Assembly (NCBI GenBank): GCA_000467715.1 | Contig: AJFK01000061.1 | Coordinates: 96,729-160,728, forward strand | Reading direction: 5' to 3' | DNA: 64,000 nt | From: Hysterium pulicare CBS 123377 | Taxonomy: Eukaryota > Ascomycota > Dothideomycetes > Hysteriales > Hysteriaceae | Shown here: piece after piece, positions 57,486-64,000 of the stretch | Numbering within the stretch: position 1 is the first letter of the stretch | Layout: each line of letters opens with the position of its first letter | Notes under the pieces: model-generated | Databases searched by the model: none | What the model saw: the letters and a program-made list of their open reading frames with translations, nothing else | Told to the model about the DNA's origin: nothing | Program-made: the position numbers and the translations under genes

Positions 57486-58346
57486 TGTATGGTATCTATT
57501 CCAGCGTTCTATTGTCGTATACTTCAACTCCTTGCCTTTATTCTTGAACTGCTCCTCGAGCCATTCGTCCAGACCACGGAAAACATACCCATAACAGGTC
57601 CCCTCGTAGTAAGAACGGCCGATACAATCAAATCCAACGAACTCTAGATCCTGGCATTTAAGCATACCATCCAATTTAAAAGACTCTCGCATCTATTCAT
57701 CAGTCTGTGCCTCGAAGGTAGGGTCTTCATATTGCCAGTCCGAGGCTTTCTTGATAATGGTGGATGGGAAGAAGGTCAAGCTCACCGTCTTCAGAAGCGG
57801 GCATTGGGGCATGAGTTGAACATCTCCGTTGGGAGTATCTGAATCGACGCGGGCACTAGTCTTGCCTCGCTTATACCTGTGAAAGCTAGGAAATGCCAGT
57901 TGACGGACAGTCAAGAAAACCGGCGCCATTTGGAATTGTATTCAAAAATCTGATAAGGTACTGGTTGGCGGCGTAAGAACGAATCAAACAGGTAGACCGG
58001 TGGATGAATACATGCGTAGCCTCAGCGAGGACCTGGTGATTAGTTTTGCAGATATCAGGGAGAAAGGAGGGTAGCCAATCTGCACTATCGACGCTACCCT
58101 TTAACGTCGACTCGTGTGGAGATGTCGGCCATGAGCGATTTGTAGATCTTATCTCGAAGCTCACGGGGAATACCCAAGAATGTAGGATCACTCTTGCCCG
58201 CTAGGTTTGGCAGTTACTTCAGCAGGTCGCTCATCGTATTGAGCCCGTCGGTGTTGGTGTGAGCAGCCATAGAGAAAATGGTCTTCTTTTTGGAGGGAAC
58301 TCGCAGATGTGAGGCTGATGTCGTTATCATTGTTCGTAGAGCCCAT
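57483..58346 (-). pseudogene. 2EXR/F-box-like family, array copy 5 (heavily decayed)
   Basis: From ATG 58346 (MGSTNNDND) the gene follows copy 3 but carries at least five lesions: a frameshift near 58265, an in-frame TAA at 58214-58216 where copy 3 reads LLEALPA, another frameshift near 58105 after RVDVKG, a frameshift near 57930 after FLNTIPN, and an in-frame TAG at 57693-57695. Between the breaks homology is clear: DPTFLGIPRELRDKIYKSLM, WLPSFLPDICKTNHQVLAEATHVF, CLIRSYAANQYLIRFLNTI, LTVRQLAFPSFHRYK, LMPQCPLLKTVSLTFFPS and KLDGMLKCQDLEFVGFDC. Two nonsense codons in frame show this is decay, not simply sequencing error. Confidence 0.85.
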
Positions 58347-59351
58347 ACTGTGAGGTGGCAAAATTTGGGTGGTCCTGGTTTTGGTAAGAGGGTAGTATGA
58401 CGACTTCAAGAGGAGCAAGACTATGAACAGGCTTTTATGTCAAGCGTAGCTTCGTGATTACCGCGGAGTGGTATATAATATGTGAAAGTACTCATGGTGC
58501 TCCTGAATGTCATAACCTCTGTCGTGAATGAATCACTTCACGGTGGCGAAGTGGATTAGGCGTCATGGCGAGTAGATCACTTCGATCGAGTGGTGAGAGA
58601 ACCAAGAAAGTCTATATTTTCACGTTGGCGGATATAATTTGGGCTTTTAGTAAGAAGGAAAAGAATATACTATTTATTACCATCACATGAGGTGCAGTTT
58701 GCTATAGACTTTTCCTAGAAGGCCACTAATGTAGCAAACGGATAATTGCACGTCGAACTGGAATATGACAGAGATTGTCCAGCACATAATTAAAACATTT
58801 TGCAAAGTAGTTTTGCTTTTCATACTTTCGGAAGTTAGCTAGCTTGTAACCCTTGAAGGTAAGTGGAGTATTCTATTTAGTATTAAGGTAGGTAGCAGAA
58901 TAGCACGGATTGAAGCAATATAGGTTCTCAAGCAAGCTTGTATATGAAACTTGCCGACGTTCCTTTACGCCAGTGAATCTTGTTTTAAACGGTAGCAGTA
59001 CATGAATACATAAGGCGCATAGAAAGTAGAAGCAGAGCAACACAGCCCAAGAGGCTTTGTATTTTATTTCACAGATAAAAGGTTGTGTAAACTTTGAACA
59101 ACGAATGTTTAGAAATCTCGAATAGTTTTGAGCATTTTTCCCTTTCCAACTCATCAAATAATAACTCGAACATTGTTGCTTTTCTTTCTCCTTCGCTTTT
59201 GTCCGGCAATGTGCTTTGTCGTATCAAGCCAAGGCGTCAGACCCTAAGATCATGTTAGAGCGACGTCGAAAGTCTAGCCTGTGAGATTTACGCAAAAGAA
59301 GATTGGGGCAAACGAACGGGGAAACACGTACCTGAAAAGTTGCTCGAAGAT
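58347..59351. other. Intergenic right of the array
   Basis: AT-rich, about 1 kb, no gene recognised. A 94-codon minus frame (58873-59157) has no supporting features. Confidence 0.5.
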
Positions 59352-59699
59352 TTATGCCTTTTCGCTGATGGTGAAGCTGATGCCCGAACTAACAAAGCAT
59401 GCGGCCGGGTTATCGCTGAGTCTGATATTGGTTGTAGTACCGTTGCAGTTTGAATCTGGGTAGAGTTTCAGACGCAGGTCCCTCTCGAAAGAGCCGATGG
59501 TGGCGTTCATGCTGAGAGAGCGGAACCTCTCGCCAAGGTTAAAGCACTGGTCTAGATCACGGATGGTTTCGGTGGCGACCGTGTCACCAGCACAGTTGTC
59601 CCTGCGGTAGAATGCTAGCTGAATGCCACGTTGTGCCAAGGGGGCGGCGGATAGGAGACCCGCGAAGGGAGTGATGAGAAGGAGGGTAGAGATACGCAT
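59352..59699 (-). CDS. Small secreted cysteine-containing protein
   Basis: Single exon, 115 aa. Signal peptide MRISTLLLITPFAGLLSAAP, short propeptide with an Arg at residue 24 (AQRG), then a compact domain with four cysteines (DNCAGDT, DQCFNLG, SNCNGTT, AACFVSS). The strand-rich layout with Tyr-Arg-Asp-Asn-Cys and a Cys-Phe-Asn-Leu-Gly turn is common among small secreted proteins of plant-associated and saprotrophic ascomycetes. A TATA-like AAATATATAAGG (minus strand, 59803-59814) is about 105 bp upstream. No enzymatic motif; an effector-like or cell-wall protein is possible. Confidence 0.85.
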   Translation of the reverse strand: MRISTLLLITPFAGLLSAAPLAQRGIQLAFYRRDNCAGDTVATETIRDLDQCFNLGERFRSLSMNATIGSFERDLRLKLYPDSNCNGTTTNIRLSDNPAACFVSSGISFTISEKA

Positions 59700-59802
59700 C
59701 TTGAAAGGTATGATTTTGAGAGAACTGTTCTGATTTTCTCGAAGTATAAGTGATCGAAGTTGCTTGAGATGAGTGAAACAGCTTCCAGCGTCAGTGACCT
59801 AT

Positions 59803-59814
59803 CCTTATATATTT
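59803..59814 (-). promoter_or_regulatory. TATA box of the secreted-protein gene
   Basis: AAATATATAAGG on the minus strand, about 105 bp before the ATG at 59699. Confidence 0.45.
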
Positions 59815-59916
59815 ATCGTTCCTAGAGACGTTAGATTATATCCAACCGAGTACCGCGTTCCAAATGAGTGAAGCCAGACGTCAAATCAAGAACTCGTTAA
59901 CAATAATTAAGGCTTT

Positions 59917-59947
59917 CCAAGGCTCAATAAGCTTCGCTAAGCCTTGG
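59917..59947. repeat. Short perfect inverted repeat
   Basis: Arms CCAAGGCT (59917-59924) and AGCCTTGG (59940-59947) with a 15-nt loop in an AT-rich stretch. Could be a MITE end or a chance hairpin; no flanking target-site duplication was found. Confidence 0.4.
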
Positions 59948-60857
59948 GAGCCGCTTCTCAAGCTTATTAACAGTATCCGAAATACAATAAATTAAGTCGT
60001 CGTTACGTAGGCCCATGCATTTTAGACTCGAAAGAGCTAGAAGAAATACACGTCCCGTTTCTCTAATTTGCAGGCGCAGGAATGCTATTTTGGTCTTCGA
60101 TTACTATTTCATCCCATGGCTGTTGCGGAGAACCCCATGCTCGCATTCTGCTCTTGCAATCTGCTATTTCAAGATACTCGGTAATAGCCTCAGTGATCAA
60201 CTCTAAATCGTGTAACATGCTAGGATGATTCCATTTTCCTTCACGACGAGAGTGGGTTTGAATGGACTTTTAAAGCCGGGGTGGCGGATTTTCCAGTGCC
60301 AGGGTGCCGAACGGCGTTCGGTTGCCAAATGCCGGGGTGATGCAGATCGTATGGGTTACGTAGATCATATATACTGGTTAATGGGTCAATCAATATAGAC
60401 AAGTTCCCCGCAAGAGCATCCAATGGATATTAGCCGATATCCTAAAATAACTTTCATGCAGGAACCGATTAAAATTGCGGTTCACAAAAATTCGGGGATC
60501 ACATTCGCTTTCCACTTCCACGAACTCAAAGGTTAAAGAAGGAATGATGACATGCTCAAAGGATTGATATTGACGACAGACATAGCCAAGAGGAATTGCA
60601 CGTGGTGGTACCGCCGGCGCGTAGTCAAAGAAGTGAATTATGGGACTACTTGCGTTGATTCAAGCCACAAACAGAAAGGCAGATATCCCGTAGGGCTTTT
60701 CTGCCTCTCGTCTTTTGGGGGATCATGTGATATCGAACACAGTGAATCGTTTTTCCGGCGACGTTGCACAGCGACTTGCACTACTAGGCAACATTAAAAC
60801 CTCCATTCTCTCTTTTCGACGTTCGCCGCGGTTTCTCTCAAGACCCTGTGAGTGACT

Positions 60858-61728
60858 ATGGCGGTGGATCAAGATGTGGTCGTCGATTTTGTCGGCTCAA
60901 TGAAAACGTCAGTGCTTTCCATCTCTCTTTATCTTCTTTTAGACTGACTATAAGTATTTCAAGTCTATAGGAGTTCGGCAAGCATTCTGACCTAACTATG
61001 GCATGCGGCGATGACACCTATCAAGTTCATAAAGCTATCATTTTCCCTCGTTCCGACGTTTTAGAAGCCGTTGCCCAGAGTGAAAAGGTGTATGACGCTG
61101 CTCGGAGAGCCTCAAACCGAGGCTAACTCTAGCGTGTAGGAATAGAACACAGCAGTCATTACCTTATCAGACGACTTTGAAATCTTGCGACTCATGATTC
61201 AGTTTTGCTACGAGCTTGACTACGCCGCTGCCACTTCAAACAAGCCCTACAAGTGCCTCTGAAAGGATCGCAAGAACTAAAGCGATGTTCAGGCGTCCAC
61301 GAGCAACGTAGCTAGTGTTCTCTAGCTCTGGTAATTGCAGGGATGTCGCAGCTGCTCTAGCTAACAATGCGCCCTATGACGATCGCGTCAATGGTCATCC
61401 TTTCGCAGAGCAAGGATCGATGCCTTCCCTGTTACTTACCACGATTGCAACCAATTGAGCTGCTTCAAGCTGATTGTGCCGGAAATTGGAGTATGCTCTT
61501 GTGAGAAGCATCATTAATCAGATATTCCACCACCTCAAATTCATCAACATCAAGGAGCAGCCACGGCCCAAGGTGATATTTCGCCTCAATTTCGACGCAC
61601 CAGCTCCCGAATATCGTGCGATAAGAGGCAGCCAACCAAAATTACGGGCTGGCGCACCTACAGCCGCGAATACTTTCATTGCAAGGTCGATCATAATGGA
61701 AATGTCTGCTAGTAACTTGCGAATATAA
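60858..61728 (+). pseudogene. BTB/POZ gene remnant
   Basis: Segments of a BTB domain appear in order: EFGKHSDLTMACGDDTYQVHKAI (about 60970-61050), which matches DYSDLTITCGDDTYKVHKAI of the BTB genes at 4.3-6.7 kb, then after an apparent intron NTAVITLSDDFEILRLMIQFCYELDY, the equivalent of the DLPDDDPEMIRRMVNFLY helix. An in-frame TAG directly precedes the second segment, the first donor does not keep phase, and the frame closes after a few codons. Downstream frames to about 61728 show no clear helix of the family. It is a decayed third BTB relative, with the same split of the fold across an intron as the two intact genes. Confidence 0.6.
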
Positions 61729-63493
61729 ATCCGGATACGAGATATTGAACGGACTTCTAACAGCTGTGCTAGTAGCCTTAATGTTACGATGACACGGTGT
61801 CTCTGGAGGTTCTCTTCTCAGGACGTCCCCGTCCCACATTCTCCGCCCCACCCGCCCATCTCCCATTTCTTGTTCTCCCTCATCAGAACGAATCTCAACA
61901 CAGTACTGACCACGACCGCCAGCACCAATAATCCCCGTAGAAGCCACAAGTGGTACCCAAGGCATTGTTAAACGGTACAGAAGTAGTTTCCCTTGCGGGG
62001 TAAGTGCTGGCTACGCCATTGACATTAGGACACACCGTATTTTATTCCTCAGGCCTAAATTCGAGGGCGTAGATGACGTTTTGAGGGAAGCCAGAGAAGG
62101 AAGTTCCGCATCAGATAAGGCTGCAAGAATTAACAATCTTGGCCGGTCCTGATCCGCGTAAGTGAGGAAATATATATCTTAGGAGTGGCTGCTTTTGGAG
62201 TGACGAAGCATGTCACCATTTGATCGGCTGATCTATCATACCATGATTCTTCTTTGTAGTTCGGATCTGCATAGAGACGTAGCTGACTTCCTTAGTAAAA
62301 CCGTGTAGATGGCATGCTTGAAATTTAGCTTACCACAGACTGTGCGCTTGCATGACCTTCCATGTCCATGACCGGAGAAGCCGAACGATTGCTAGCGTAG
62401 CCCTTCGAAAGGGTGAAATTGACGACGGGTCGAGGGGTAATTTAGCAGTGGATGCTCGCTTAATAAGTGTTTTGGGTGGACTAGGCAAAGCTCGTCCATT
62501 TACATCCAAGGTGAGGCTGAAATCGGATTTTGACGGCACAGGCAAACTCGCAACGTCCGAGGCGCCGAAGAGTAGGCCGACGACAAACTTCGGAAAGAAG
62601 ACACGCATCTTGTATTAAGGAGTTTGCTGATCGTGAAGATGACCGATGCTAACGGGGATTGTGTTGGTGAGGAAATGGAAATAGATGAGGCGAGGTCGAA
62701 TATGGAGGTTATGAGTTCTATTGCCAAGCGAAAGGTCTGTAGCGGTGAGCAGATGAAGAAGAATCATCTCGAAATGCTCACGTGGAATACTTCCGCAACA
62801 CCTGAGTGGTCGTTCTCCTTGTATGGCTTCACCTCTGAGACTGACCACAACGTGGAATGCCATCCCCGACACTATGTGTGACCAGCCCAGGACAAGTCTT
62901 CCTGGGCTCTCATAGGCAGAAGGAGCAGTTTAAAATCCCGTATCTAAGAACTGACATGTTTGTGTTGCAGGAAGATTGATCGAAGAGCAGCGCATTTTTA
63001 TTTCCATCCGGTGCGCGTTGACTCAACGTTGACTCAAAGACCCAGAGATCATGTTCGACTCATTAACTCGTCAACGGTGACGATAACGTACCAGAACCAG
63101 AGAAACCAAACTAATAAGGACTCAACGCAAAATTAAAGCAACACCGTTACACATTCAATGAAATCAACCATGAATGAGAGCTTTAAATATAATAACTACT
63201 TGCGCGGGGTTGAGCTTTATCAAACACTTCTTCAACTGACATGTTTCGGACCAGGGAAGGTGGCTGGTTGAGATTTGAGAGAATCACGGAACATGTAGAG
63301 CTAATTAGATTGACATTTCCTTACTCTTAACCTGTAAATCATTCTCTTCTTACGATTACAACTTTTGGGCCTAGGCAAGTAGATTGATGGCATTAAGTTC
63401 GGAAAAGATAGAGCCAAAGCACTATGTCAACCCAAGGGACCGGAGGTGAAGCCAGGCCATCAAGCTATCATAGATGAGGCCACGCGTCAGTAT
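61729..63493. other. Intergenic with one weak secreted-protein-like frame
   Basis: No supported gene. A minus frame starting at 62608 opens with a possible signal peptide (MRVFFPKFVVGLLFGASDVASLP) and a Lys-Arg site and runs to about 62330, but no convincing continuation was found. Other frames near 62.6-62.9 kb lack features. Confidence 0.35.
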
Positions 63494-63936
63494 TCAGGTA
63501 TCATCCGTTTCCAGGTCGGCTCCTGTGCAAGACCTTGGGGATTTCCTATTGATTATGGCCTTCCTTGCGGTAGCGTACTCATCGAAATCAGTCTCGCCCT
63601 CGAGCTTCCCCCGGTACCAATTACTCTGCATCGAAGAAGCATCAATTCTATTGGCTTGGTAGTCTCCATAGTCTTCCTCGTCATCATCTGTCTCAGCAAT
63701 CTCCTCAATAACAATATCTCTTCCACTGATTGGACCATATCCATAAGCAAAGAACTTCTTAGCCTTCGCCATTCGCTCTTCATTCTTGCGTTGGACGTCT
63801 CCTTGGCCCTCGTATTCTTGAAGCTCGGGATTGCGCTCTTTGCCAGAACGTTGCTTTGCCAACGTAACGACATAATCTTGAACTTCTTGACTGGTTTTGT
63901 CCGCCCAATCCAGATGAAGAACATAATATGGAAGAA
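63494..63936 (-). CDS. Hypothetical protein, 3' exon only (partial)
   Basis: Not recognised. The last exon of a minus-strand gene whose 5' part lies beyond the window. An AG acceptor at 63937-63938 allows an exon in frame: ILPYYVLHLDWADKTSQEVQDY, KQRSGKERNPELQEYE, then RMAKAKKFFAYGYGPISGRDIVIEEI and an acidic DDDEEDY tract, ending at 63494. Charged, helical composition with no membrane segment. The overlapping plus-strand frame at 63446-63982 is hydrophobic but has no domain and is judged a shadow. Confidence in coding is moderate, in function nil. Confidence 0.45.
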
Positions 63937-63960
63937 TCTAGGCAGAGTAAAAGAATTACT

Positions 63961-64000
63961 AATTAGGAGAATTAATAATTAGGAGCATTAACAATTAGGA
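63961..64000. repeat. AT-rich tandem repeat, 16-bp period, running off the window
   Basis: AATTAGGA recurs at 63961, 63977 and 63993, an exact 16-bp period, with two full units (63961-63976, 63977-63992) differing in a few bases. Its length beyond the window is unknown. Confidence 0.65.

Larger units (their letters stand above)
59700..60857. other. Intergenic
   Basis: Apart from the TATA element near 59803-59814 and an inverted repeat at 59917-59947, nothing is recognised. Confidence 0.5.

Noticed and set aside
62330-62608. Minus-strand frame with a signal-peptide-like start
   Set aside because: No continuation in frame after the first exon could be found that looks like a known secreted family; kept only as a note in the intergenic entry.
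63446-63982. 178-codon plus-strand hydrophobic frame at the window edge
   Set aside because: It lies opposite a more protein-like minus-strand exon with a usable splice acceptor; its hydrophobicity follows from the complement of an acidic/Lys-rich coding stretch.

Overview
The window is genomic DNA of a filamentous ascomycete (Pezizomycotina). The evidence is short GT-AG introns of about 50-90 nt with CTAAC/CTGAC-like branch sites, two HET-domain proteins, a GH11 xylanase, a highly reducing polyketide synthase, small secreted proteins, BTB and F-box-like gene families, and genes placed one by one on both strands. A leotiomycete-like fungus is possible, but that is an inference and nothing here fixes the genus. 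I found no tRNA, rRNA, CRISPR or complete transposon.

Layout: 1.2-2.4 kb formate/nitrite transporter; 3.4-3.8 small secreted protein; 4.3-6.7 two tandem BTB/POZ paralogues (-); 8.6-15.7 a PKS of the PKS-NRPS/LovB type with a frameshift and a deletion across DH; 16.3-16.8 unknown protein (-); 18.9-19.6 GH11 xylanase; 20.3-22.2 two decayed secreted-protein genes (-); 22.4-23.2 possible alpha/beta-barrel protein; 23.9-26.0 HET protein; 26.9-28.4 damaged F-box gene; 29.0-29.6 DUF1772 membrane protein; 30.3-31.3 nitroreductase; 31.5-36.9 a divergent pair, PxpA-like (-) and a 1244-residue fusion of biotin carboxylase, KipA, KipI and biotinyl domains (+); 37.7-39.6 second HET protein (-); 39.8-40.8 SDR (-); 41.6-42.0 secreted protein (-); 42.4-45.9 a divergent pair, SDR (-) and AtuA/DUF1446 (+); 46.9-49.6 BCS1-like AAA ATPase; 50.6-52.1 FAD oxidoreductase (-); 52.9-58.3 a five-copy tandem array of one 2EXR/F-box-like family (-), two copies open and three broken; 59.4-59.7 secreted protein (-); 60.9-61.7 BTB remnant; 63.5-63.9 a partial unknown gene (-); the window ends in a 16-bp-period AT-rich repeat.

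How genes may work together: the PxpA-like gene and the carboxylase fusion share a 481-bp intergenic region and together hold every part of a PxpABC-type 5-oxoprolinase plus a biotin-carboxylase system, so pyroglutamate (or a related lactam) fits better than urea, since no amidase/allophanate hydrolase part is seen. The SDR/AtuA divergent pair looks like a second small catabolic unit. The two HET proteins, the BTB and F-box-like families, the secreted proteins and the many broken copies give much of the window the character of a fast-evolving accessory region.

At least eight genes carry frameshifts, nonsense codons or deletions. Some single-base shifts could be assembly errors, but in-frame TAG/TGA/TAA codons inside otherwise continuous frames argue for real decay in several of them.
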